Assembly: GCA_032164245.1 (NCBI GenBank)
Contig: JAVMKO010000004.1
Coordinates: forward strand, 34,387,626-34,451,625
DNA: 64,000 nucleotides
Direction of reading: 5' to 3'
Origin: Sternotherus odoratus
Taxonomy: Eukaryota > Chordata > Testudines > Kinosternidae
Within the stretch, counting starts at the first letter, position 1. The number at the start of each line of letters is the position of its first letter. Both the position numbers and the translations under genes were made by a program. The notes below the pieces were generated by a model. The model was not told the DNA's origin, made no database searches, and saw nothing but the letters and a program-made list of their open reading frames with translations. Of the stretch, positions 23,001-50,805 are shown piece by piece.

Positions 23001-26000
23001 GAATGATCAGATCATACTGCAACAACCAGCTTGCCACATATATGCATTGAACAAGCTTATAGTCTATAGTGCAGCCCTTTATATATTCATTCTTCGAGTA
23101 GTATAATATTCAGTTAAGCACAATACTAGTTCAATCATTTTTTATCCATTTATAATTAACAAAACTGTGAGAACTGTCTGCAGGACAGCAGCCTTCAAAG
23201 TTTACAATTTTTTACTCCTTTTTAAATACATAGAGTTGTCTATAGTTAAGCTTTCAAAAATACCAGTGGAGAAAAGTAAACTTTCCCTATTCTAACTTAT
23301 CAGAAATGAAAGCTAAAAGATCTTTGTTTTATACAATATTCAAAGCCCATTTAGGATTAACTGGTATTTTAGAATCATGTAGCAAACTTACTTTATTTTT
23401 GTCTTGGACAACCAATACTTTTCCAGTGTCTACATCCAATGCAGCACCTGTTGGGAGACAGAAAATATTCTGTCACCTTTAGAAAGGTAGTGTCTAGACA
23501 CTATTTTTCTAAAATTTTATGATTCAGAATTTTACATGATTTAAAAAGAGAGCATGGTAAACCTTTTGAGGGACTCATCAGTGCTCAGTGCAAGTTTAGT
23601 CTAGGCTTAGTTTAGGTGATTTATCAGAAAATTGGATTGTGCTAAATGAGAAAAGTATATCAAATTACAAGTATAAAAGTTAAAACGTCTCAACATGGGG
23701 GAATGTGTTTTCCCAAATTAAGATGTAGATATATGTAAAAGAAAAAAATCTTAAGATTTATGTAAAATGACTGCTAGTAAGGTTCCAAGTCCAACAAAAT
23801 GATTAAAAATAATCTATCTAGTAAAACGTACACCAGACCCTTGCTATAGCCCGGGGTTCAGGATCCATGCGCGGTCCTGTGGTAACGTGGGGGACATGTT
23901 GCCATGGATCCCAATTTAAATATTTAAATTTAGGATCCATGGCAACGACCATGCTGTATATGAACCAGCGCTATAGGGACGTGGGCTATAGCGAGGGTCC
24001 GCTGTTCTGGGAAGTAAATTCCTTTCTTCAAGAGAGGTCTCATTTAAGTCCTTAGGAATTTTCCATTGACTTCAGTGGGCCTTGGATCAGGCCCCAGCTG
24101 AAAACTATCCTGGGTGAAATCCTGATCCTATTGAATCAAATGATGAAATTCTTCCTAATTTCAGTGAGGCCAGCAGGGTGGATAAAAATCACCCAGATTT
24201 TTTTTTATTTAATGTTTTGAGGAAAAAAAATAGCTCAAAGATATCTCATAATGGGACATTTTAATTCTATAGTATGAGACAATATATTCATGTAAGGTTT
24301 AAGAAAAGTTTTGTAAATGAGTTCCAATAGTTCATGGATTAGGAACCCAATCTTATAGGGTTCCAGGCACTTCTGTATAGATTATTTAGTCTATTTATGC
24401 AATGGAACTCCGTGCTCAATCTAGAAGACACCATCAGAGATGCTTAGTTTTGCAGTTCTCAGACTGGATTTGTTTCTGGAGATAACACGCTTGTTAACAC
24501 AAAAAATTTTTTTTAAATATAGCGGTGAGAAATAACAAACCTCAACCCTATTGTCCCTCTGCAAATTTGTGTACATAAAGTCAATCCTTTACCTCTCACT
24601 AAAAGTGCAAAGTTTCAAAAAGTTCAGTGAATAGAAGATTGTGGAGGCTGGAATAGATCTGGACAAGGAGAAGAAGACTGGAGATAAATGTGAGAAGGGA
24701 GGGACAGGCAGTAGAAACAAAAGTGAAACTGTTTGAGCAGCATATTCCAGTAGTTTTGAGGTCTTCTGAGTGCAGCCTTCATTGATTTGAGAACGACCAT
24801 ACCATTCTCTCACGAAAAGGGGAAACCTATAATGGCAGTAGGCCATAAAAGAGACCAAGTCTGGGAATAAGAACCATTCAAGAAATGTATGTTTGCTGAT
24901 AATGTTTTAAAGAAAATCACACCAGTGAACCGGTGGAAGTCACTTAAGCACTTGGATTCAGAGACTGTTGAAGTGATAATCTCACTTTTAACAGCACTAG
25001 CTACTTCTGCTGGTATAGGAAGAATGTTTTCTTTCTTTGGATTAATTCATTCCAAATTGAGGAATCGTTGGGGTCCTAAAAAGGCAGGAAAACTTGTTTT
25101 TCTTTTCCAGATTATGAACAAACAGGAAAATGAAGGTGAAGACTGTGTTAGCTGCAGAAGCCAATATTTTAAGTTTCTCATTTTGACTTGGCTGACACAG
25201 TCTATTTACATTTTTTAAATATATTTAACTATTTTAGTTAAAAACAATTTAAACAAAAACAAAATCCTGATTTTAAAAAACTTGAATGTTTAACTAAATT
25301 GAAAATTTCATATGCTTGTTTTGTTAAAATATATGGTTGCTGTTGAAGAAAAAATCCAGACTATATAACGTTGTTTTAGTTAAATAAAACAATTTAAATG
25401 TCTGGTGATGTTCTCCTCCTAATACAACCTGGCAAAAAATCCTCCAAATATTGATTAACCTGTTTGAACAGGAGATATTTATGAAGTCATGGGGAGGTGA
25501 ACTATCTGCTTGGATTACCTTTGGTAAATGAAATAACCCATCATTCATTTTCTGATATAGCTGTAAAACATATTTTGAAAACATTTCAGATTACACACTT
25601 TATATAGTGTGTACCTTCTAAAAATGAAACTATATCTATCTCTGAGTTGTGAAGAATATGTATTAAGGTTATTACAACCAACAAGAATGCACTTTTATGT
25701 AAAAATCCATGATTAAGTTGAATCTTCCTGATGAGTGATTTAAATAAAATCCACCTTGGAGGCCAGGAATTCCCTCGTAAATGCCGGTACTTTTAGACTA
25801 AGAAACAGGCAGAAAATGTGCTTATCACGAACACATTTTGTATTCACCAGCTTGGTTTTATTGATTATGAAACTATTCTACCAATTTGCTTATATATTCA
25901 TTTATATTCTTGCTAGATAATCTGAATTTTCTAATCAGCAAGCAGTATTTAGAGTCAACCTGCTCCCCAAATGGCACAGAACCACCTTTACTTGGTGGGA

Positions 26001-29000
26001 AAAAATACAAGTTCGAGGGTCTGACTGAATAATTAAACCTTGCAGTGTACTCTGTACTTACAGTTAGCCTGTTACTTTCTTCCATGAACAACAAGTTTCC
26101 TTATTTTTCTTAAAACTGTCTGTTTTCACGTCTAGTCATCCTATCACACCTACTGATTGTTCTTGAAAAGATTCCAATTTAAAAACGGCTGTCCCTTTTA
26201 AAACAGACATTTTACAACCCCAATCTCCTTGACAGATTTTAGATTTATGTGCTCTGGTGAGCACAATGAGAATTGTGGGTACAACTTACAGTGCTCTTTT
26301 CCACATCAATTGTGCACAGATTTAAAATTAGTAGATAATTACAGGAAGAACTGTTCCTCTCAATTTTGAGCAGCTGGAAGCCTGTGTGGTTAGCACTCTG
26401 ATGATGCATACATCTAGAATACTATGGAAAATATTTTAACATACGGGAATTATTAAGGAATGATTTTTTTAGATTGAAAACATCCTTTTCTGCATCATAC
26501 AGAAATGGGAGTTTTCTGTGTAGGAGAAAGAACTAGCAACCCTTAAATCAAGCTCTATGAAAGGATATACTTTAGTGAATTAGTCATATATCTGCTTCCT
26601 TCACTCTCCCTGTAGATAGTTAGCAATATATTGGTTAGTGTGGAATCCAGGGGAGTGAGGGGTGGGGGATGGAGGGAGGAGGGAGAGATGCTGGGATCAA
26701 CTTTTATGCACACTGGGGTCACAGTGGTTATTTTCTAGAAAAGTTGCCCCTCATCCATATGGCTTTCTGAGACCAAGAATGGATACTGGAAAAGGCAAAC
26801 AGTAGTCTGCCTTAACTGGAAAGAAAGGTCAACTGCTTCTCTCCTCTGCTCCCAACAAACTGATATCTGTCAATGTAATTTTGAGCACTGTGAGGTACCT
26901 AGAACCAGTCATAAGTAATGATTAAATCAAAAAGAAGATAGGAAAAAGTGATTGTGGTGGTCTGCTTCTGGTCTCCTTTATCAGAAATCAGTAGCAGGCC
27001 CTGGAATTTGGACCTTTAGAGAATATGTCAAACCTGATGCTTTGAACCACAATGACTCTCTGGAATGGTTTCAACCTGTTCTCTCCCAAGGCAATAGTTA
27101 TTAGAATGCTATTTTGTTCAATCACTAGTGTCTTGTCTCCTTTTGGAACGAGATGACAGAATTTAAAAAATCCCTCTGCACTATTAGAGGACAAAAAGCA
27201 GATATCTCAACCACTTATGAATAAAATTATAAAACACTTCTAACTTTGTGCCAGCAACAGATGTTCAGCGTCCAGGTTCATCCGTGGCCCACTTAATGGC
27301 TATAAACATTGTTGTTAATGTTTATAGCATCTGCACTCATACAGAAATATGAATTATTCTGAGATGTGGAAAACTTTTTTTTTAATTCCCAAAACTTCTT
27401 TGGAAAGTCTAAAACCTATTTAATGTTATCTCCTGCAATCTCACCTGGTCATTTGTAACAGCTGTTCATATCACAAACCTCTATAGCAGTGATTCTCAAC
27501 CTGTGGTTGAATCAGCATACAACTGTGGCCCATGTGACATTCTCAAGGCCATACAGGTAGTATATATATTGTGTGCATGTGGCCCACATAACACACACAG
27601 CTGCAGATGCAGCCCAAAGTGGTAAATAGGGTGAGAACCACTGCTCTATAGCAATTGCCAAGATTGTGACTGCTGTTCAATTGTGTAGGAAAGGGGTTGT
27701 CAATAGACGGACCATCAGATGCTTTTGAACGGACCCTGAAAATCATTTTATTTCCTTCTTATTGTTGTTGGGTTTTTAAATGATTTTCTCTGGAGTTTGG
27801 ACCTTGACCAAAAGCAATCAACTATGCCAGGTGTAGAAGGACCCTGCTCCAACTGGAAGTACTTTCTTTCTTCCAATAACCAGTTCAAAATTTGGAAAAA
27901 GAAGACATATTGTCAGGTAAGTACCAAACTAGGGGTGAAAGGAGAAAGGAAAGACTAGATTCTGTTCCAGGGTATTGGTCATGTACAGGTATACCTATCC
28001 TTAACTCCTAACCTTTTGGGTCACATTACATAGTATTGTCTTGTGAACAGAGAATATCTAATTTAAAATATTTGTGTGCTCTTGGGTTTGTAACATGTTT
28101 TTCTGTCCTTAAATACTGCATGAAAACATAAACATATCTGGATATTTGAGAATGAATGTACCTCCCACCTATTCACGGGAGGTAAGCCTCACCTTCTATA
28201 AATATCTGGAGATATCTGCAACATCTTGGCATTTCAAGAATACCTTACACGTCACCTTTACATATATGGGAAATGACTGAAGAACCTTTCCATTTTGTTG
28301 AAATGGCCAAATGTCCTATTGCTGAAAATTGATGCAATAAGTTCACAATCCATACACAGGGGAAAACACCACAAATTTCTCAACTGTTAAACAATAGTAG
28401 ATAGCATCTGTGAGTAATACTTTCTACCATCTCTAGCTGGGCTGAGCAACTCTCTGCTATCCTGGTGAACAGCCGCCTAGCCTCATTTATTCACCCCTTT
28501 GTCATCTCTTTGCTAGTCTACACAACAGTACAATAAAGAAGGACATGAACTCTTCAGCACCTGGGAAACTCCAACTGGTACAGAATGCTACAGCATGTCA
28601 CCTCAGCAACAGTGGCTACCAAACACATCAGACCTGTTCTCTGCTCTCTATACTGGCTTCACCTAGGATATGGAATCAAGTGGAAGGTCTCAGATCTTAC
28701 CTTGGGTCATGGAGCACATTGGAGATATCTCAAAGACTGCCTTTTAAAGCTCCAGTATGAACACTCTGGTGAACAACTTTGCTTTTCTGGAATAATGGAA
28801 CTTTCTACAATGGGGAGAGCTCATCTGTGAAGGAGACCGCTTTCTCAGGAGCCAATCTGGCACTGTGGAATGAAGTCCCACAGGAGCTGAGGATCACCAA
28901 AAGTCTCACCATCTCTCACCCCCAGTGCACAGTGCATTTATTTTGCCTTGTTTTCTCTAACATGAACATATAGGAATGTTTGTGTAAAATATATATAACA

Positions 29001-32000
29001 TAAAAGAAAACCCTCCACTATACCTATATAGAAGAGCATATATAGAATAGAACACCATTGCTACTACTTTACTTAAATACATCAGCTGCTTTACGCTATC
29101 ATGTCTTCAGGATCTTTTTCTTCAATCAAAAATTCCTAATGAAACCTGCTGGAATGAAAAGAAATAGCAGAAAATATATATATAAACAGTCCCAGGGCTA
29201 ATTTTTTTTTAATTGTTATGCAGCAGTGCTTGAAATTAATATGCCACAATTTCTGGAACTATTTAATTGCTTCTGCCCTAGAAGTTAGTTCTTATTTGTA
29301 TAAAATACAGCCAAAATATTCACCCCACAGTAACAAACAATCAGATGCTAGTATTTAAAAGAGATTCTCCACATACATTATTTTGGTTTTGTAGTATATA
29401 AAACAGTGTTGTTTTTTAAAAAAGCTATAACTTTTTAAAATTGCATTTTGAGTTATACAAATCCTACTTCAGGAAAATCCCTTTTCAGTTACTTCTGTTT
29501 TCTCAAATATGTTAAATTATAACCATAAGAAGTAATACTGTACTTCTGCAAAGGGAACGCATTGTCTGACCTTAGTTTAGTGCCACATATTTTAATGATG
29601 AGGCTTTCATACCTCTGGAAAACATGTTCAAACATGTCCATTGAAAAAAAACACAAACCAGGCTTGTCTTAAGCATTTTCAGCTGTGCTGCCCTCTGCTG
29701 ATTTGCACTGCAAAATGCATGACTGGCAACTCAATTTGCAAAGCTGTTACAATGTAAATCAGAAAAAGCAAAGTTTATTTACAGTCAGATGTTCTTTTTA
29801 CAATATAATTAAACTTAACCTTATAATTTTCCATCTCACATGAGTATCTCGTCACTAGAATTTGCATATGACTGTTTACAGGCTCTCAAAATCATGGGGT
29901 GGTCACCTGTACACCAGTGCTTAAAAACTATTATTTTTGCCCCACTCCACTCTCTCAAATTGGTGTGCTCTGTAATAAGCACATCTGAGCCATTGGGTGC
30001 TATAGCCCAGGACTAGACTAATAATGGGAGAATTGTGTGATTTGACCTCAGAGAAAGTAAAGGCAAGAGGTGTGACCAAGGGGGAGCCCCTAAGATCAGA
30101 GATTCAGCTAGTCCTATAACCATGACCCAGTCCTATAACCAGGTATTTTAGCATGCTTGGATGGAGCGAAGAATGGGGTCCACGTTTATAATACATACAA
30201 TACTTTAAAAAGACCCTTGTATTTCTTCTAATTTTTGTAAAAAGATATTTATAGTTCTGGAGCCTTAACGTTCCATCTCTCCTGGAGGACATTTCTCTCT
30301 TTGCAGAGTGAATATCACAGAGCTCCTGGTTTTGTTTAGTTTTTTTTAAATAGTCATATAGGACAGGTGAAATTTTAAAGCTTCAGGACTCCATTCCACT
30401 AGCCAATACCATTTAAAATTGTTTTGACCCTGAAAACTGAGACATCAGCTTACCAGTTTGTTTTTATTCCAAAATAACACAATATATTTGTTCTATAGGG
30501 ATACTCCTGAATGCAGACTGCACTTCACAAAGTTGTCCTACAGGTGTGTGTAGTTTGGAAGCCAGGCTGACTTATTACTGAATTGGGTCCTAAACCATCA
30601 ACTGTTTTTCATAAATAGAAGTGTCTTTAGAACTAACCTGCCACTCCTAACTGATGCGTGGCATACCCTGGTAATCTGCTGTGCCCTTCTCCTAGCCACA
30701 GTGTCAGCGTGGATGAGTCTGATTCTGCATGGTGAAAAGTAAAGCCCTGCAAAGCAGCAGTGGCTATAAATTTGCTTTGGAGGATAGGAATGTGCAGCCA
30801 GACTGCTATTCTGCCTTCTGTTCTCCATTGCTTGACAGACTCTGGGGGAAGAAAAAAAGGATAACATAAAATTGTATACTTTCAAATCAAGAAATAGATG
30901 TGAAGTAACAGCAGTAGTCAGAAAAGTGATTGTGAAATGATATTGTGGAATATTTCATATTCATTCTGTTTTAGGGCCTGATTTTTAAAGGTTTTGAAGC
31001 TAGCCTCATTTATTGCAGGAGCAAATAAGAAGTGAAAAAATGTTGGTGAAATCTGATTGCAAAAAGGGGGTATGGCACTGAAAATCTGACTCAATTTCCA
31101 TTCACACAATTTACTCTGTTTACAAATCAAACACTTTGCATTCAAGTCAGTCACTCAAATTGTGTCTGGGATTTAAAAGTTCATCTGTGTCCTTTCTGCT
31201 TCTTACATGATCACTAGTAAAAAATATTCTCCAGTTAGGCTTTATGTGATGATTTTGTTGAGTAAGAATGATAGAATAGAATTTAGTTCAGTTTTCAATA
31301 GCTGCATTAACTTTACAGTGATAACAGTAGTAACTTATTTTTTTCAGAGAACACAGGCCCCAATCTTGCAAGCACTTAGGCATGTGCTTAACTTTCCATC
31401 ATACTTACCCTCATCTCTGTAATATCTGAACACCTCATAGTCTCCAATGTCATTATCCTCACAGCACTCCAAGAAGCAAAGTAGTAGCAGCATCCCCATT
31501 TTACAGATGGGAAACTGAGGTACAGAGAAGCTAACTGATTATGCCCAAGAAGGCACACAAAGTCCGTGGCAGAGCACAGACTTGAATTCAGGTCTTGCAA
31601 GTCCTAGAAAGGGGCCTAACCAGTTGTCCATCCTTTCTCCCTTGAGGCTACGCCCCATAGTAAAGTTAATTCCATGCCTATTTGCTGGCTCAAGATTTTG
31701 ATGTATCAGACTCATATACAGAGGCAGCAAATAAGTAGAAGAATAAATTGCTTTATTCACTGTTACTTCTTCGACTACACGTACAATCCAAGTTTTAATT
31801 CAAATAACTGTCGTTTCATAATAATTTTGGGTAACAGAGTGAAAAATCTTTACTTAAAAAAATGTACATTGTTAAGAATAACAATGAAAACAGCTCTCCA
31901 AAGAAAATGGCAACGGGCAGTAAGGATATTCATTTTGTACATTCAAATAATTGAATAGTCTCTTGATCAGTCAAGTTATTTGCTACTATCACTGGAAATT

Positions 32001-33340
32001 AAAGTATAAGAGATCTTTATCTTTGTCTAAACAGTGGATCTCATAGTGTGGTTTACAATATCATGTTGTTTGTAGGTTGGTGAAAGTTTATATACATTTT
32101 GCTTACAGCTTTATACAATGGATAATGCAGATTTTGCACTTTGCATGTATTCACTTTTTTTCCTCCAGTAGTAATAGAAGTTAAAGGTTGAATTCTGTGT
32201 TGTGCAGTTATAAACCCAAGATTACACAATTATGCCACCTCAAGGAAATAAATAGATTTCAGGCTAGTAGGCCAGCTAGATAAGAGTGCTTTCTCTTCAG
32301 AGTAAAGAATGACAGCTAGATGTATACAAGGAATGACAAGGACACTTCAAAGGATTACAAAATGGCCTTTAGAAAAGGAACATTATGACTTAAAATGTTT
32401 CCAGTTTTGTTTGTCAATGTACCATTAATTTAGAATAGTTAATTTTTTAAAAAAACACAGCTTAATTGTAATCATTAATGTCCACTTCCCTGCCATTTAT
32501 ACTGCATTTATTGGACAATAAAAACAGATTCCTCAGTTACTCTTTCAAATTGGTATCTGATTGCATAAGGCTGCTACTGTTCAAGAGCCCAAAGAGTAAC
32601 GATTAAATCTAAAAATAAAAACAAGATAGTTTCAAAATGAAATAAGGGAAGCCATGCAAAATACATTCTGTCCGGGCATTCTCACTGGGGGCATTCAATA
32701 TACCAAATTTTAACCACATAAGAATAACTTTATTTGGGGCTGGAGCCAAGTGAGGAAGTAGTCCAGTGAAGGCAATGTGAGGTTGGTGTGAGGATAGGGA
32801 TTACTGGTAGTGTTCGTTACGATGGTGTGACTTATGTATGCGGAGACCCTGCCTCCTACCGGGAAGATTACAGAGCCCTGGCCAGGGGAATCCTGGGCCC
32901 AGTTTAGTTAGTGGTAATTTCGCTCCTGGTGACAAGGAGGGCGGATTTCAGCACGCTGGGTGGAGGGGAGATCACTTCTTTATACAAGACCTGATCTTCT
33001 CTAACTGCTGCCCTCCAGCACAGTCCCCTTGTGCCCCCAGGGGCAGCACAGGACCCTTCACTCTGCTGCGCGGGCCCCGTGGCCCTGAAATACACTTGCC
33101 CTGCAGCCATCTCTGGAAGGTGGCTTGGTCCAGGCGGTCTGGAGCGTGGAGCTGAGCCAGGTGCACGGTTACGCCGCCAAACTTATCCAGCTGCGGCTGG
33201 AGCCCGGCTGCCGCCAGGCTGCGCACGGTCGAGCTCCCCAGGCGGCGGCCGCACGGAGGGACTCGGGCCGGCTGGGGCCTTGCCCCGTTCGGGGCGCGCC
33301 GAGCAGGGAGACCCCAGCGCAGCGCCCGGGCTCCCAGCAT
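10700..33340 (-). CDS. NUDT6: NUDT6, complete Nudix hydrolase 6, five coding exons, 316 aa (join of exons listed below)
   Basis: NUDT6 (FGF antisense protein, FGF-AS/GFG) is a Nudix-fold hydrolase; its transcript is antisense to FGF2. Exons (minus, in order): 33340-33100, 30841-30638, 23447-23392, 16109-16055, 11094-10700. All intron phases agree and the product is 316 residues, the same length as human NUDT6. Domains: an arginine-rich N-terminus almost free of acidic residues (about 1-33, mitochondrial-presequence-like); an N-terminal pre-Nudix domain (about 50-148); the Nudix fold (about 149-290). The Nudix box G-x5-E-x7-RE-U-x-EE-x-GU is perfect: G177, E183, R191, E192, E195, E196, G198, I199. 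Exons 1 and 2 are separated by a GC-AG intron. The start at 33340 was chosen because it gives the family length; an in-frame ATG at 33514 would add 58 residues running under AFG2A exon 1. Confidence 0.96.
11855..11945 (+). repeat. Old dispersed repeat (GGGACTACTTGTGCTTAAAGTTAGGC)
   Basis: It shares GTGGGACTACTTGTGCTTAAAGTTA with 36458-36525 and partly with 13340-13435. An ancient amniote interspersed repeat; the family is not determined. Confidence 0.5.
11952..12631 (-). mobile_element. hAT-type non-autonomous element with C-rich interior
   Basis: Termini CAGATGGGCAAACC and ...GTTTGCCCACCCTG, with flanking GTCTAAAA at 11942-11949 and 12632-12639 (8-bp duplication, hAT length; two extra bases on the left). 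The interior is a run of CCCTGACTGCCCCC-like units. It is the same family as 56786-57408 in opposite orientation. The C-rich open frames inside are compositional. Confidence 0.85.
13219..13336. mobile_element. Short MITE with GGGTGACCAGA termini
   Basis: GGGTGACCAGAC... and ...CATCTGGTTACCC are inverted termini flanked by TA. This 118-bp non-coding element belongs to a family common in turtles. Confidence 0.8.
14670..14930. mobile_element. Palindromic hAT-like element
   Basis: Left arm CAGTTTGTTTACATTTGAA with GGCCAATGGGAGCTGTGG; right arm CAAATGTAAACAAAGCCCACC with CTGTTGGCCAGGAATGGTGAA. The arms are inverted copies. Ends are approximate. Confidence 0.65.
15621..15720 (-). mobile_element. 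CR1 LINE 3' end
   Basis: GAATCGTAGACTATCAGGGTTGGAAGGGACCTCAGGAGGTCATCTAATCC is the reverse complement of the CR1 3' UTR; 5'-truncated copies of this kind are the usual CR1 form. Confidence 0.88.
16055..16109 (-). CDS. NUDT6: NUDT6 coding exon 4 (residues 168-186, first half of Nudix box)
   Basis: A 55-bp exon: acceptor CTATTATAG ends at 16110, donor GTAAGT starts at 16054. It encodes [18 protein letters not shown] plus the first base of Gly186. It supplies G177 and E183 of the Nudix box; the rest is in exon 5. KFPGG is the usual segment before the box. Confidence 0.96.
17160..18760 (-). mobile_element. CR1 LINE fragment, split by a hAT MITE
   Basis: Plus-strand reading gives the well-known antisense CR1 3' region (AAGAATATAAGCATGGCCACACTGGGTCA ... 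GTTATGTGAAGGGGTAA ... GGGTGACCAGAACTGCACAC ... TTTATATAGTGG). The two parts flank the MITE at 17585-17836 and join across its target duplication. No intact reading frame. Confidence 0.85.
17585..17836. mobile_element. hAT MITE inserted in CR1
   Basis: Termini CGGGGTTTCTCAAACC and ...GTTTGAGAACCGCTG, with near-identical 8-bp flanks GTCTAAAG / GGCTAAAG. Interior rich in GCCGCCGAAT-type units, shared with 46454-46768. Confidence 0.87.
20238..20330. mobile_element. hAT-type element fragment with G-run
   Basis: ATCAGTGATTCCCAAATGGGTTTGTGAACTCCTGGGGG resembles the CAGTGGTTCCCAAACTGGG terminus of hAT MITEs; a G14 run follows. No right terminus was found. Confidence 0.55.
21020..21265. mobile_element. 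MITE with AAGGCTTGTCTACTTGG / AGAGTAGACAAACCCTT ends
   Basis: Inverted termini of about 15 bp enclose AT-rich non-coding sequence, with further internal inverted TTCCTGAATAAAAG-like motifs. Probably Harbinger-like. Confidence 0.55.
23392..23447 (-). CDS. NUDT6: NUDT6 coding exon 3 (residues 149-167)
   Basis: A 56-bp exon: acceptor CCAACAG ends at 23448, donor GTAAGT starts at 23391. It encodes (G)[18 protein letters not shown], the first beta strands of the Nudix fold; human has the equivalent AGAV...ILVVQDRNK. It is too short to stand out as an ORF; identification rests on homology, splice sites and phase. Confidence 0.95.
23834..24004. mobile_element. Strongly palindromic MITE
   Basis: Termini CAGACCCTTGCTATAGCCC and ...GGGCTATAGCGAGGGTCCGCTG are inverted. 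The centre at 23913-23930 is a perfect 18-bp AATTTAAAT palindrome flanked by GTTGCCATGGATCC / GGATCCATGGCAAC arms. Transposon-like (pogo/mariner type suspected); target duplication unclear. Confidence 0.7.
24174..25758 (+). mobile_element. hAT transposon, decayed, with transposase C-terminal remnant
   Basis: Termini CAGGGTGGATAAAAATCA and ...TTTAAATAAAATCCACCTTG are flanked by perfect 8-bp GAGGCCAG duplications (24166-24173, 25759-25766). Open frame 24889-25218 reads [20 protein letters not shown], then [20 protein letters not shown], a typical hAT dimerisation domain. Upstream frames are interrupted, so the copy is dead. Confidence 0.9.
24889..25218 (+). pseudogene. hAT transposase dimerisation-domain remnant
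   Basis: A 109-codon frame inside the hAT element. Residues about 34-80 contain [14 protein letters not shown] and [16 protein letters not shown], matching the C-terminal Dimer_Tnp_hAT region (consensus form ATSAGIERMFS.. HSKLRNRL). The BED finger and the RNase-H-like catalytic core are not recognisable. Not expected to make a functional protein. Confidence 0.75.
27487..27643. mobile_element. hAT MITE, 157 bp
   Basis: CAGTGATTCTCAACCTG ... GTGAGAACCACTG termini with perfect 8-bp CTCTATAG flanks at 27479-27486 and 27644-27651. Non-coding. Confidence 0.92.
28440..28965 (+). mobile_element. L2-like LINE remnant (reverse transcriptase C-terminal region)
   Basis: Frames read [20 protein letters not shown], then [19 protein letters not shown], then [16 protein letters not shown], in the order of the C-terminal part of L2-clade ORF2 (LQLVQNAAAR..., LWNSLPLEIR...). 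Frames shift between segments. Ends are approximate. Confidence 0.7.
30638..30841 (-). CDS. NUDT6: NUDT6 coding exon 2 (residues 81-149)
   Basis: The acceptor is TTCCCCCAG ending at 30842; the donor GTTAGT starts at 30637. Two bases, 67 full codons and one base give 204 bp. The translation includes [30 protein letters not shown] and [12 protein letters not shown], the conserved NUDT6 pre-Nudix domain ending just before the first Nudix strand. Phase matches both neighbours. Confidence 0.96.
30842..33099 (-). other. NUDT6: NUDT6 intron 1
   Basis: A 2.26-kb intron with a GC donor and a CCCCCAG acceptor. It contains a MIR-like SINE (about 31430-31615) and otherwise AT-rich sequence with nothing recognised. 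The promoter-proximal 33000-33099 is CpG-rich. Confidence 0.8.
31430..31615 (+). repeat. MIR SINE
   Basis: CATCCCCATTTTACAGATGGGAAACTGAGGTACAGAGAAGCTAACTGAT, then CCAAGAAGGCACACAAAGTCCGTGGCAGAGC, is the characteristic MIR core and 3' segment, an ancient amniote SINE. Confidence 0.85.
33100..33340 (-). CDS. NUDT6: NUDT6 coding exon 1 (residues 1-80 plus one base)
   Basis: It begins at [10 protein letters not shown] and ends at FQRWLQ plus one G (phase 1). The N-terminus is rich in Arg, Ala and Pro, as in mitochondrial targeting peptides; [14 protein letters not shown] matches the conserved family N-domain. The donor is GCAAGT rather than GTAAGT (intron starts at 33099), with the AGG context typical of GC donors. 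The nearest GT choice, four bases further on, breaks the phase into exon 2. The ATG faces the AFG2A ATG 111 bp away. Confidence 0.94.
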
Positions 33341-33451
33341 CGCTCTGCGTGGGGGGCGGGGAGCGAGGGGCGGCGCCGGCCTTTGCACTCTGCTTAGGAA
33401 GCACTTCCAGGGGCCGCGCACGTGTTCGCTGCCCGGCCGGTCCCTCCTGCC
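33341..33451. promoter_or_regulatory. Divergent promoter between NUDT6 and AFG2A start codons
   Basis: Only 111 bp separate the two ATGs, so both 5' UTRs and the core promoter overlap. Visible sites: an Sp1-type box GGGGCGGGG at 33353-33361, a palindromic pair of ETS cores (GGAAG and CTTCC, within 33396-33408) and a CACGTG E-box at 33419-33424. No TATA box is seen. ETS/GABP sites are common in bidirectional housekeeping promoters. Start sites cannot be placed from sequence. Confidence 0.75.

Positions 33452-50805
<17,354 letters not shown>

Larger units (their letters stand above)
16110..23391 (-). other. NUDT6: NUDT6 intron 3
   Basis: A 7.3-kb intron. It contains a minus-strand CR1 (about 17160-18760) split by a hAT MITE (17585-17836), a hAT fragment with a G-run (about 20238-20330), a palindromic MITE (about 21020-21265) and C-runs near 22610. 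The rest is AT-rich and unremarkable. Confidence 0.8.
23448..30637 (-). other. NUDT6: NUDT6 intron 2
   Basis: A 7.2-kb intron. It contains a palindromic MITE (about 23834-24004), a hAT element with target duplication (24174-25758), a hAT MITE (27487-27643) and an L2-like LINE remnant (about 28440-28965). No other coding sequence was recognised. Confidence 0.8.

Noticed and set aside
28545..28973. Three overlapping open frames of 64-81 residues
   Set aside because: They are consecutive frameshifted pieces of an L2-like reverse transcriptase, not host genes.
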